Shown piece after piece: positions 1-7,786 of a stretch of DNA of 22,275 bases. The translations under genes and the position numbers were made by a program. The stretch lies in the NCBI GenBank assembly GCA_037140715.1, contig JBAXDX010000045.1, positions 1-22,275 on the forward strand, written 5' to 3'. Below the pieces are notes generated by a model. The model was not told the DNA's origin, made no database searches, and worked only from the letters and a program-made list of their open reading frames with translations. Each line of letters opens with the position of its first letter. The stretch's first letter is position 1. The DNA is from JAUZPB01 sp037140715 (lineage in GTDB: Bacteria > Bacteroidota > Ignavibacteria > Ignavibacteriales > SURF-24).

Positions 1-146
1 ACTTTTATACGTACAGATTTAACTTTTGTACGTATAGATTTAACTTTTATACGTACAGATTTAACTTTTGTACGTATAGATTTAACTTTTATACGTATAG
101 ATTTAACTTTTGTACGTATAGATTTAACTTTTATACGTACAAAAGT
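1..146. repeat. 21-bp tandem repeat array with alternating core
   Basis: Six full copies of a 21-bp unit run head to tail (starts at 1, 22, 43, 64, 85 and 106). The unit is ACTTTT, an 8-bp core, then AGATTTA without its first A being part of the core. A seventh copy (127-146) keeps the left part but ends in AAAAGT instead of the AGATTTA tail. The core alternates between ATACGTAC (copies 1, 3, 7) and GTACGTAT (copies 2, 4, 6), which are reverse complements of each other; copy 5 is the perfect palindrome ATACGTAT. Copy 7 is a 20-bp near-palindrome with 18 of 20 positions symmetric. The array is at the window edge and may extend further. It lies downstream of the minus-strand glycosyltransferase gene and codes for nothing recognisable. 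There are no spacers, so it is not a CRISPR. Confidence 0.93.
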
Positions 147-245
147 AATATCTTTCGGTTCATATTTACCAAATTATCTTGTTTTCAGACTATAATCAGG
201 CTTTTTAATAATTTCATCAACATTTTATCAAAAACCGGCGGGCAG

Positions 246-1322
246 CTATATTATTCCATGCTTCCTGTACAGCCCTTTTAAATGCTTATCGACATTTTCG
301 TAGCCGTGGTATTTTGAAACCCACTGCTTCCCTCCTTTGCCTGTTTCTTCCCTTAAAGATTTGGAGTCAATAAGTTCATTTAATGATTTATACAATTCTT
401 CGGCGTTATTGGCTGCAACAAAAGGATTTTCTTTCAGCCAGGCTTTATAATCTCCGGTCATATTTGTAATAGTCGGGATTCCCATCGAGATAGTTTCAAT
501 GCCGGCTTTTCCGTAGCCTGTTCCCCCCATTGTACCGCCTACCTGGTCAATTGAAATATCGCAGCCACTTTTTATTTCCAGCACTTCCCTGCGCGGACGG
601 TTCTCAATCAGAATAAACTCTATTTTCTTTTCTTTCTTAAGCTTTTCAATGACCGAAATAATAAGCTCGGTACCTTTATACTTTCGGTTAGTAGGCGAAT
701 GAACAATTTTAACGGTATCATTTTCATTAATAACCCGTTCGGGAAGCTCTGACGTATCATAAGGATAAAAAGTATAAGCCAGGTCTTTCTTCAGTGCAAG
801 ATGGTCATATTCGCTTGTTATATTCAGATTCGAGATGCCGTCAAGCTCTTTAATTACGCCTCTTAAACGAAGGTCGCTTCCATAATAACAACAGACGATT
901 TTCTTTCCCTGACTTTTCCATTTTTTTGCCTGCGATGAATTTCTAAAAAAATCCAGTCCTGCATCAAAATGAATAATATCATAATCATTGAGGTTATATT
1001 TCTCAATTGTTTCCTCGACCAGTCTTTTTCTCATCCGGTCGCTTATATCAAAATATAACCGTTCAAAAATATTTTCAGGCTTAAAGACAGGGGCTTCTTT
1101 GGGAATATTTAATTCCCTGTCAATAACTTTTTTTCTTCGCCATACTCCGGCAAGACGGAAGCGGGGCAGCGGAATATTAAGGCAGATATCCTCAAGAAAA
1201 GTATTAGGATTTTTATGAAGAGTAACAATTCGCGATTTATCGCCCTGCTTTAGGTGCATATCATAAAAACTATATGGAACTCCTGCATAATTCATCGGGG
1301 CTATATGTAGGATTTTTAACAT
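246..1322 (-). CDS. Glycosyltransferase, family 4/GT-B type
   Basis: A 358-residue protein expected to transfer a sugar from a nucleotide-activated donor onto an envelope glycan or lipid acceptor in the cytoplasm. The N-terminus (MLKILHIAPMNYAG) is the first Rossmann strand plus glycine loop of a GT-B fold. HSPTNRKYKGT (208-218) opens the C-terminal donor-binding domain, and GYGKAGIETISMGIP (269-283) resembles the conserved acidic donor-site motif of GT4 enzymes, with E275 as the likely sugar-nucleotide contact. There is no signal peptide or membrane segment, as usual for the family. It starts at ATG 32 bp after the FemAB-like gene, so the two are probably cotranscribed as the last genes of the minus-strand run. 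Donor and acceptor cannot be read from sequence. The overall family is fairly sure from the motifs; the specific role is unknown. Confidence 0.8.
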   Translation of the reverse strand: MLKILHIAPMNYAGVPYSFYDMHLKQGDKSRIVTLHKNPNTFLEDICLNIPLPRFRLAGVWRRKKVIDRELNIPKEAPVFKPENIFERLYFDISDRMRKRLVEETIEKYNLNDYDIIHFDAGLDFFRNSSQAKKWKSQGKKIVCCYYGSDLRLRGVIKELDGISNLNITSEYDHLALKKDLAYTFYPYDTSELPERVINENDTVKIVHSPTNRKYKGTELIISVIEKLKKEKKIEFILIENRPRREVLEIKSGCDISIDQVGGTMGGTGYGKAGIETISMGIPTITNMTGDYKAWLKENPFVAANNAEELYKSLNELIDSKSLREETGKGGKQWVSKYHGYENVDKHLKGLYRKHGII

Positions 1323-1354
1323 GGCTGAGGTAAAAGCAAAAGGTTAAAGTGGCT

Positions 1355-2329
1355 TTATATTAAGTCCTTATAAAAATAATCTCTGAAAATACCGCGCGAG
1401 CCAAAGTTTTCCTTAAAGCGTGCAAGTCCCCGGTTAGGCTCCATATTTACTGTAAATATTCCAAAGTCGAGATATTTAAAGCCTTCTTCCTGATATTTTT
1501 TCATTATCTCATAGAACAGCAGATTGACGGCGCGGTATTCCTGATAATTTTCATCATGGCTGATATAAAAAGCAAGTACAACTCTTGAATTAGCGCTGAA
1601 GTTACATACTCCGGCAATAAGTTTATCTTTGAGGAAGGCTCCCCAAAGTCTTATTTTACCCGGGAACATATACTTTAGTCTGAGCAGTTCATCGAATGTA
1701 TGAGTAGGATTTACGCCATGACGCATTTTAAGATTTTTTTTTAGAATTTCATAATACTCTTCAAACATTTCACATTCGACAACTGCAATCCCCTGTTTCT
1801 GAGATTTTTTAAGAGCAGTTCTTGCTTCGGCGCGGTATGTAGAAAGCAGTTTATTTTTTGGAATATCAAGCTGGACAACGCTTGACATTTCGCGCTTAAG
1901 GTAGTTAAAACCATTGCGGACTAATGCAAAGTCAATATAATTACTAAGTTTTGACTGATAGATTATCGGAGGAGGCGTAAGCTGAATGCGGTCGGCTTTT
2001 ATTTCTTTTGCATAATTAAGCAGACACCCGACAAGGTCATGAGCATCCTGGAAATTTAAATCGCTATGGTAAGCAAAACTCCCGTAAGAAGCTCCGCCAT
2101 GAGACGAAAGAATTTTCTTCCCGTCTTTTTCAATAAGAACTGCCGGCAGCAATGAGAAAAGATTATTATTTTTTTTTATAACTAGTGAGGCATCCTGAAA
2201 TTTCTCTTTCGGATGATATGATAAAAATCTGCGCATATGGAATATTGTTCCATTATCTGAAGAGTCAATAAACTTATCCCATTCATAATGGGAAATATCA
2301 GCCGAATTAAGCGGGGTATAATCAATCAT
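1355..2329 (-). CDS. FemAB/GNAT-like acyltransferase
   Basis: A 324-residue protein resembling FemAB-like, GNAT-fold acyltransferases, which join an acyl or aminoacyl group to an amine on a cell-wall or surface-polymer precursor. Supporting features are the central basic stretch TYRAEARTALKKSQKQGI (164-181), like the R-x-x-R-x-x-x-x-K region of the second GNAT domain, then AGVCNFSANSRVVLAFYIS (239-257), a strand pair typical of the acyl-CoA site, and the C-terminal GFKYLDFG...RFKENFGSRG region (283-313), which is typical of the group. No signal peptide is seen, so it is cytoplasmic. It starts at ATG 6 bp after the stop of the upstream PorV-like gene, implying one transcript, and precedes a glycosyltransferase; a role in decorating a glycan or lipid-linked precursor is inference. 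The exact acyl donor is unknown. Confidence 0.72.
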   Translation of the reverse strand: MIDYTPLNSADISHYEWDKFIDSSDNGTIFHMRRFLSYHPKEKFQDASLVIKKNNNLFSLLPAVLIEKDGKKILSSHGGASYGSFAYHSDLNFQDAHDLVGCLLNYAKEIKADRIQLTPPPIIYQSKLSNYIDFALVRNGFNYLKREMSSVVQLDIPKNKLLSTYRAEARTALKKSQKQGIAVVECEMFEEYYEILKKNLKMRHGVNPTHTFDELLRLKYMFPGKIRLWGAFLKDKLIAGVCNFSANSRVVLAFYISHDENYQEYRAVNLLFYEIMKKYQEEGFKYLDFGIFTVNMEPNRGLARFKENFGSRGIFRDYFYKDLI

Positions 2330-2335
2330 GATATT

Positions 2336-3235
2336 TCAGAATTTGAATTTTATTGAAATAGTGTGAGATGTTCCGAAATCTAGTGAATAAGGGGTCATAG
2401 CATAATCAAAATTCAGGTTATAATAATTCAGACCAAGTCCGGCACAAATACCTTTATTCTGAAAACCCTGCTGATAACCTGCGCGAAGAGATATCATATC
2501 GTCATAAACAGCTTCGGCACCAAGTTTAAGGTGTGATTCACCAGTCGAGGTATATTTTTGAAATTCAGCGGCAAGGTTTATAAGCGAATTATACCGGAGT
2601 AAATCAAAACCATAAGAAGCTCCGGCCGATATATCGGTCGGAAGTTTTGTCGCTTCCATTCTAAGCTTATTCATGCTTCCGATATTCCTGACCACAACTC
2701 CGAAATTAAGTCCTTCAATATCAGAAGACTGATATAACACGCCAATATCAAAGCCCGGACCGTTAGCTTCATCAACAAGAATATTCTCGTATAAATATTT
2801 TACGGTTGCGCCAACTGAAATATTTTTCAATATATAAAAACCCGTTGACAAACTGCCTGAGAAATAATTAACATTAAATTTTGCCTGTGCCTCACCAGGC
2901 TGCGTTCTTATTTCAATATCAGGAATATTAGTTGTATTTATTCCGAGAGCAAGCGGAAGTCCAAAAAGTCCGAAGCTTACTCCGAGCATTTCGCTTCTTA
3001 CATCCTGAACAAGCTGGTTATGCGAAAACATAATTTCAGGCGAGCTGTATAAAGCGATAAAGGCAGGATTATAATAAAGCGCAGAGACATCGTTTGCATT
3101 AGCCGCTCCGGCATCTCCCATTGCAATATTTTTTGCACCAAAGCCAAATTTAAGAAATGATAAACCTGTACTGCCCGCAGACTGAGCATTGACAAATGTT
3201 GAACAAACAATAATTAGAAATAAAATCTTTTTCAT
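2336..3235 (-). CDS. PorV/PorQ family outer-membrane protein (first copy)
   Basis: A 299-residue outer-membrane beta-barrel. It has a signal peptide (MKKILFLIIVCSTFVNAQ, probable cleavage near residue 18-20), then the family's N-terminal signature FLKFGFGAKNIAMGDAGAA and SALYYNPAF, alternating amphipathic strands throughout, and a terminal aromatic residue (KFKF) as in barrels inserted by BamA. PorV-type proteins shuttle T9SS cargo from the translocon to the surface attachment complex; other members of the wider family have no known role. A Shine-Dalgarno-like AGGAA (plus-strand 3238-3242) sits 2 bp from the ATG. It follows a second family member (3302-4297) by 66 bp and a T9SS-tailed protein, which fits a shuttle or surface-assembly role. 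Whether it is a true PorV orthologue or a lineage-specific paralogue cannot be decided here. Confidence 0.82.
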   Translation of the reverse strand: MKKILFLIIVCSTFVNAQSAGSTGLSFLKFGFGAKNIAMGDAGAANANDVSALYYNPAFIALYSSPEIMFSHNQLVQDVRSEMLGVSFGLFGLPLALGINTTNIPDIEIRTQPGEAQAKFNVNYFSGSLSTGFYILKNISVGATVKYLYENILVDEANGPGFDIGVLYQSSDIEGLNFGVVVRNIGSMNKLRMEATKLPTDISAGASYGFDLLRYNSLINLAAEFQKYTSTGESHLKLGAEAVYDDMISLRAGYQQGFQNKGICAGLGLNYYNLNFDYAMTPYSLDFGTSHTISIKFKF

Positions 3236-3301
3236 ATTTCCTGTTAGATATTATGATGTAAAATTACCTTTAGTTAATTCAGAAGACAAATAAGCGATAT
3301 G

Positions 3302-4297
3302 CTAAAAATTAAAATCAACTCCAAGAATATGCTGGTTTGACGATGAATATGGCTCGATAACAAAAGCATAGTTAACCCCGATTAAAGAAGCTCCGGCTTC
3401 CTTAAAAAATGAAAAGCCAAAGCCTGGTCTTGCCGGATAATCTGTATTAGAAACATTCAGTCTGTCAAGTCCCGCTCTTAAAAAAAGTTTTTCATAAATA
3501 TTATATTCTGCGCCAAGACGAATAAAACTTGTATTAAAGTTACTATTTTCAAATTCAATTGAAGCAATAACGGCGGGATCATCCAGTTTATAACTAACTC
3601 CGATTTTCTTTAACAGAGGGAAATTATCTGCCGATGAGCGGGATTGGTCTCCCCTTATGTCTTTGCTGTCCCATTTATATTTAGCATTAATATCCGAAAG
3701 CATAAGAGAGACATGAATATTTTCATTGTAAGAATAAACAGTTCCGAGGTCAATGCCAAAACCGGTAGAAGTCATTTTATCATAGAGTTTATTATAATAA
3801 AATTTAACCGCGAGACCCACAGCAATTTTATTTGAAAATTTATTGGCGAAGCTGAGGAAGAATTGATTTTCAGAAGTTGAAAGCTCGCCGGTAGAAATGC
3901 CCTGATTATCGCGTCCGTCAATTTTAGACACTCCTGAATTAATAATACCAACGCTAATGCCGGCAATACCGCGCGGAGGCGCATCGGCTGAATCGCGTCT
4001 GCTTCGCAGTTCAAACTTTCTTGTAAAGTTTATAAAGTTAAGACTTCTGTCTAATGATAAGAATGAATATGAAGCCTGAACGAAATTATTTTGTTGAAAG
4101 ACTGAGAGCGCAGGATTATAATAAGAAACTACATTGCCATCGGTAACTGAAGACATAGCGTTGCCCATACTGATACCTCTTGCACCAAATCCCATACGGC
4201 TGAATGCTCCCGGTGCGCTACTTATCTCACTAAACTGAGACTGAGCGTAAATATTAACTGATACAATTGCAAAAACAATTACAATTATTTTTTTCAA
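3302..4297 (-). CDS. PorV/PorQ family outer-membrane protein (second copy, TTG start)
   Basis: A 331-residue predicted outer-membrane barrel homologous to its downstream neighbour: both share a signal peptide, the FGARGISMGNA and VSYYNPALS signature near the N-terminus, and end in an aromatic residue (VDFNF). The start codon is TTG at 4297. It is preceded 5 bp upstream by GAGG, and translation from it gives a clean signal peptide (MKKIIVIVFAIVSVNIYAQ). The nearest upstream ATG (4308-4306) is out of frame and stops after four codons. The insert around residues 95-135 (rich in R, S, D) and a polar loop near 210-225 are longer than in the first copy. It lies 57 bp after the T9SS-tailed propeller gene, so the two probably form one transcription unit. 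A role in handling that protein is inference. Confidence 0.8.
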   Translation of the reverse strand: MKKIIVIVFAIVSVNIYAQSQFSEISSAPGAFSRMGFGARGISMGNAMSSVTDGNVVSYYNPALSVFQQNNFVQASYSFLSLDRSLNFINFTRKFELRSRRDSADAPPRGIAGISVGIINSGVSKIDGRDNQGISTGELSTSENQFFLSFANKFSNKIAVGLAVKFYYNKLYDKMTSTGFGIDLGTVYSYNENIHVSLMLSDINAKYKWDSKDIRGDQSRSSADNFPLLKKIGVSYKLDDPAVIASIEFENSNFNTSFIRLGAEYNIYEKLFLRAGLDRLNVSNTDYPARPGFGFSFFKEAGASLIGVNYAFVIEPYSSSNQHILGVDFNF

Positions 4298-4302
4298 AAA
4301 AG

Positions 4303-4306
4303 CCTC
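4303..4306 (-). promoter_or_regulatory. Shine-Dalgarno GAGG supporting a TTG start
   Basis: On the minus strand GAGG lies 5 bases before TTG at 4297-4295. It overlaps an out-of-frame ATG (4308-4306) that reads only four codons to TGA, with a run of six T between. The site decides the start of the second PorV-like gene, since no in-frame ATG precedes the signal peptide. Confidence 0.6.
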
Positions 4307-4354
4307 ATTAAAATTTTATGGATAAAATAATCATGGCTGAAGATTAAAACCATT

Positions 4355-5935
4355 TTATATCAAAACAATAATTTTTCCAAAAACAGGAGCGTTTGAGCCG
4401 GCATCTATACGATAAAAATAAACTCCGTTAGGAACTATCTTTCCGTTTTCATCACGCCCGTTCCAAAAGTCAATAACTCCGTTCTGATTTGTATTATTAC
4501 CTTCAACAGTATGAACCGGATTACCCCTCTGAGCATTCTGAATAACAGTCCTGACGAGATTCATACCGAAATCAAATATTCTAATCGTAACATTCGCACC
4601 CGAAGCGCCTGTAGAATATTTAATATTAACTGATTCAACATCGGGCGAGAAAGGATTTGGATATGCAAAAGCTTTGCCGGCACTTTCAAGTGGCTGCGAT
4701 GCGATATAAACTTTCCAGTCACCGCTCCACATACCATTCGTCTCTGTTATTTTGGCAGCGCCTTTATCTGTGCCAAGCCAGACATCATTTCCCTGAGCTG
4801 AAGCTGAATAAAATGGTCCGCGCGGTAAAGATATTCCTGTTTTGCTATCGGTTATCCCGGCTGGATTAATCCACGTAACTCCCATATTGGCAGAACGGAA
4901 AGCTCCATTATCAGTAAGGGCAAGAGTTTCATTTTCTTTAAAGCCAAAGTTATGAGCCTTCTCTTCATTAAGTGCGGTCATCCATGTTTCCGCGCCGTCT
5001 GTTGAATAGCTTACACCATAAAACTCTTCCTGGTCTTCAGCTTTCCAGGTTGCCCCCCAGACAGTATTATTTGATTTATTAAAACCAAGAGCTACGACAA
5101 AGTTTCCGCTGATTGGTTTATCCTGATTCTGATGATTAACTTTTCTCCAGCTGATACCGCCGTCTGTAGATTTATTTATTCCGTTTGCAGTACCGACATA
5201 TAAGGTAGAGTCATCAGCGGCAACAACAGAAAATACTCTGTGATTAAGATTATTGGAACTACCGAAAGTGCCTGCCACCGGCTGAAGTGAAAAGCTTAAT
5301 GTATCAGAAGGCTTAATGCTGTTAAGATTATCAGGCGGCAGAACTACTCTCTGCCATGTTTTGCCCATGTCGGCAGATTTTCTAAGTCCGCCGGCAAAAG
5401 AAGCAATCCAGACAGTTCCCTTTGTAAGAGCGATATCATAAGTAACATTGCTTACCGCAACGGTAACAGGCAGTGCTCTTATTTTATTATTGCCGTACAT
5501 TACCACTGTATCAGTTGGACCATCTATCGGCTGAGCGACAGATACCCATGACTGCCCGTTATCAGCTGAATACTTAAGACCGCTCCCTTCGGAGAGTATC
5601 TGTCCGTCTTTATCAACCGAGTGAGCTGTTGAAGCCCATATTACACCGGCATCATAAGCAAGGGCTGAAACGTTTTCATAACCAAAAGGCTCTGCTGCAT
5701 AATAATTAGTAAAGCTAACGCCTCTGTCAGTTGATTTACTGACTCCCCTGCTTGTTCCGAGCCATACTGTATCACCGATTGTCAGAATATCGGTAACGCC
5801 GTTGCCTGCCGGATTCCCGGCAGAAACCTTTGAGAGTTTTTTTACATCAGGCTCATAGCTCTGCGGAGTAAACTGAGCATAAACTTCGCTAAACTTAATA
5901 ATAAAGATTAGCAGTGCAATTAAAAATATTTTCAA
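4355..5935 (-). CDS. Secreted seven-bladed BNR/Asp-box propeller with T9SS/FlgD-like C-terminal domain
   Basis: A 526-residue exported protein. After the signal peptide (residues 1-20, ending EVYAQ) there are seven blades with Asp-box-type S-x-D-x-G-x-S/T-W turns or close variants near residues 68, 122, 187, 256, 310, 348 and 396, each after a strand of the VWLGT type. This implies a sialidase/photosystem-assembly-like seven-bladed propeller; the sialidase catalytic arginines are not evident, so binding rather than hydrolysis is likely. Residues 423-526 are a FlgD-like/T9SS sorting domain: AYPNPFSPDVESVNIKY, then DFWNGRDENGKIVPNGVYFY and the strand GKIIVLI. The start is TTG at 5935, sharing TTGA with the stop of the upstream lipoprotein gene; no Shine-Dalgarno is seen, so translational coupling is likely. 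It is expected at the cell surface via T9SS. Two PorV-like genes follow. Confidence 0.85.
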   Translation of the reverse strand: MKIFLIALLIFIIKFSEVYAQFTPQSYEPDVKKLSKVSAGNPAGNGVTDILTIGDTVWLGTSRGVSKSTDRGVSFTNYYAAEPFGYENVSALAYDAGVIWASTAHSVDKDGQILSEGSGLKYSADNGQSWVSVAQPIDGPTDTVVMYGNNKIRALPVTVAVSNVTYDIALTKGTVWIASFAGGLRKSADMGKTWQRVVLPPDNLNSIKPSDTLSFSLQPVAGTFGSSNNLNHRVFSVVAADDSTLYVGTANGINKSTDGGISWRKVNHQNQDKPISGNFVVALGFNKSNNTVWGATWKAEDQEEFYGVSYSTDGAETWMTALNEEKAHNFGFKENETLALTDNGAFRSANMGVTWINPAGITDSKTGISLPRGPFYSASAQGNDVWLGTDKGAAKITETNGMWSGDWKVYIASQPLESAGKAFAYPNPFSPDVESVNIKYSTGASGANVTIRIFDFGMNLVRTVIQNAQRGNPVHTVEGNNTNQNGVIDFWNGRDENGKIVPNGVYFYRIDAGSNAPVFGKIIVLI

Positions 5936-6729
5936 TTTAATTTAACGTAGATTTTGTGAGAAATAATATTACTTGTTGAATCGCTTTTATCAACGGCCCG
6001 GAATACAAATGTCCAGTCGCCTTTTTGCACATTATTGGGTAAAGATGTCTTATATGAAAATATACCGTCCCCTGCAATCCTGTCGCCGTCTGAAGAGACC
6101 CTGCCATCGTCATACATATCAAATTTAACATCTGTCGTAGTGCCGTCCGGCCTGTAAGATTTGAAATACACGCTCTTAATATCGTTAACACCGTCCGCAT
6201 CGGCAACACTAAGCTCGAACACAAATGCGCCGGATAAGCTTATATCAAGGCTGTCCGGTGCAATAAGATTTGATATTACCGGCGACTGATTAGGAACATC
6301 GTTAATATAGCTGAAGCTGTGAAAAGCAAGAACGTAAACATTATCGTTATTATCTCTAAGATAATACTCTGTCCTGTAATTGCCGCTTGTATAATATTTT
6401 GACAAGCGCACGCGGAAAGAATAAACATTATCCCCTTTAACTGAATCTCCGCTTACCGGAATATTTCCGTTGTCAAGCAGCGCGCCCGAAGAATTATCAA
6501 GCCTGATATTGTTATTATCATAAACATCCGCCCATACTTCCTTCACGCCCAGCGATGAATTAAGTTTTACGCTTGTAACAAAAGATGAGTCAGCCTTAAG
6601 ATATTTAAATGACTGCGGAGCATTTAGTTTAGTCAGCTGAAAGGTATTCTGCGGCTGATCTACCGTATTCGTTGGGACATTATCACAGCCGAAAATAAAG
6701 GGGAGTAGTAACAATAATAATTTTTTCAT
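5932..6729 (-). CDS. Lipoprotein with Ig-like/choice-of-anchor type domains
   Basis: A 265-residue predicted lipoprotein: MKKLLLLLLPFIFGC has a hydrophobic stretch and lipobox I-F-G-C with the lipidated Cys at residue 15. The start at ATG 6729 is preferred over TTG 6735, which would add only two residues. After the Cys come two beta-sandwich-like halves; each contains a D-x-D/G-rich loop of the form 'DNGN/DDGR ... GDSVKGDNVYSFRV' and 'SDGDRIAGDGIFSYKT', so the protein looks like an internal duplication of a domain ending in a turn with several Asp/Gly residues, possibly calcium binding. The second half starts around NQSPVISNLIAPDS. Asp at +2 after the Cys would retain a lipoprotein in the inner membrane of Escherichia coli, but the rule is not known to apply in this phylum. 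It overlaps the propeller gene by four bases, so the two are cotranslated and may interact. Specific function unknown. Confidence 0.78.
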   Translation of the reverse strand: MKKLLLLLLPFIFGCDNVPTNTVDQPQNTFQLTKLNAPQSFKYLKADSSFVTSVKLNSSLGVKEVWADVYDNNNIRLDNSSGALLDNGNIPVSGDSVKGDNVYSFRVRLSKYYTSGNYRTEYYLRDNNDNVYVLAFHSFSYINDVPNQSPVISNLIAPDSLDISLSGAFVFELSVADADGVNDIKSVYFKSYRPDGTTTDVKFDMYDDGRVSSDGDRIAGDGIFSYKTSLPNNVQKGDWTFVFRAVDKSDSTSNIISHKIYVKLN

Positions 6730-6777
6730 GCGCAATTATATTTAAGTTCAGATTGATTCAGGAATAAAAACAACGCA

Positions 6778-7785
6778 CTATACCGAAAGCATTATAGGCG
6801 CGGGTGAAAATGATAACATTAATATTATAATACTGATAATGCCAATGATCATCCTTGCTCTGTCAAGCTTTTCAAACTCCATTACAGGCGGGTGCTTTAT
6901 CTTTATTATAAAAAAAAGAACAATACTCCAGAACAGCCATCCGGTCCAGCCAATCTTAACCGGCAGATTAAATAAAACTGCGGCAAGTCCGAACAGACCT
7001 AATACAAGAAGTATAGCCATACATATTCTCGCAATAAAAAAATGCTTCTTATCGCCAAACATACTGTATATTACATGACCGCCATCAAGCTGACCAATAG
7101 GTATCATATTCATAGAAGTAACAAAAAGACCAAACCAGCCTACGCATAAATAAGGATAATGATAAACTTCCGACATAGGAGGAACAAACTGTGAAGGATT
7201 AGTAAAGAAATGCCTTAATATTGAAAACAGAATAGTATCGCCAAACTCAAGAGCCAGTCCCCCCTGACCATAAGCCGGAGAAAAATAATCAGGATGAATG
7301 GCAAGAAGATATTCAACTCCGGGAAGATGGGTGAATCCGTAGATCAGCACTATCAGACTTGCGATAAATCCGGCTACCGGGCCGGCCACACCAATATCAA
7401 ACATAGCTTTATTATTTGGAACAGCCGTCTTTGTTTTGATGACCGCACCCATTGTTCCAAAGTTTAAGAACATACCTGAGAATGATGGCAATGGTATAAA
7501 GAATGGTAGCGTTACTTTTACCTTATGAAATCTCGCGGCGAAATAATGTCCAAATTCATGACAGCCAAGTATAAACAAAATCGAAATTGAATAAGGGAGA
7601 CCAATAACGAGAGCGCTCAGATGATATGGACCTGAAACTCCTGTAGTCCATTCCATTCCTGCTATTGTTGTTGTAAAGAAAGTGAGAACAAATAAAAGTA
7701 TATTAACAAACAGCATCTTCGGTTCTGATGAATGTTTTCGAATTATCTCTGCTGAATGTAAGCTGTCTTCATAATTTTCCTGCAT
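6778..7785 (-). CDS. Site-2 protease family (M50) membrane metalloprotease
   Basis: A 335-residue polytopic inner-membrane zinc protease. HEFGH (76-80) gives zinc ligands H76 and H80 and the catalytic E77; the third ligand is D234 in NMIPIGQLDGGH (226-237), the N-P/x-x-x-D-G motif of the family. Hydrophobic segments surround both motifs (about 25-45, 57-75, 128-150, 213-230, 250-272, 280-295, 312-330). The HEFGHYFAARFHKVKV...FFIPLP and DIGVAGPVAGF blocks resemble the cyanobacterial/plant EGY-like and bacterial S2P-like branch that lacks a PDZ domain. Such enzymes cut membrane-embedded substrates, often anti-sigma factors, but no substrate is seen nearby. The ATG at 7785 lies 1 bp after the TAA of the upstream gene; a longer GTG start at 7824 would lie inside that gene and is less likely. 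Confidence 0.88.
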   Translation of the reverse strand: MQENYEDSLHSAEIIRKHSSEPKMLFVNILLFVLTFFTTTIAGMEWTTGVSGPYHLSALVIGLPYSISILFILGCHEFGHYFAARFHKVKVTLPFFIPLPSFSGMFLNFGTMGAVIKTKTAVPNNKAMFDIGVAGPVAGFIASLIVLIYGFTHLPGVEYLLAIHPDYFSPAYGQGGLALEFGDTILFSILRHFFTNPSQFVPPMSEVYHYPYLCVGWFGLFVTSMNMIPIGQLDGGHVIYSMFGDKKHFFIARICMAILLVLGLFGLAAVLFNLPVKIGWTGWLFWSIVLFFIIKIKHPPVMEFEKLDRARMIIGIISIIILMLSFSPAPIMLSV

Positions 7786-7786
7786 A

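Noticed and set aside
1..146. CRISPR array
   Set aside because: The 21-bp units are contiguous with no unique spacers and no cas genes are nearby.
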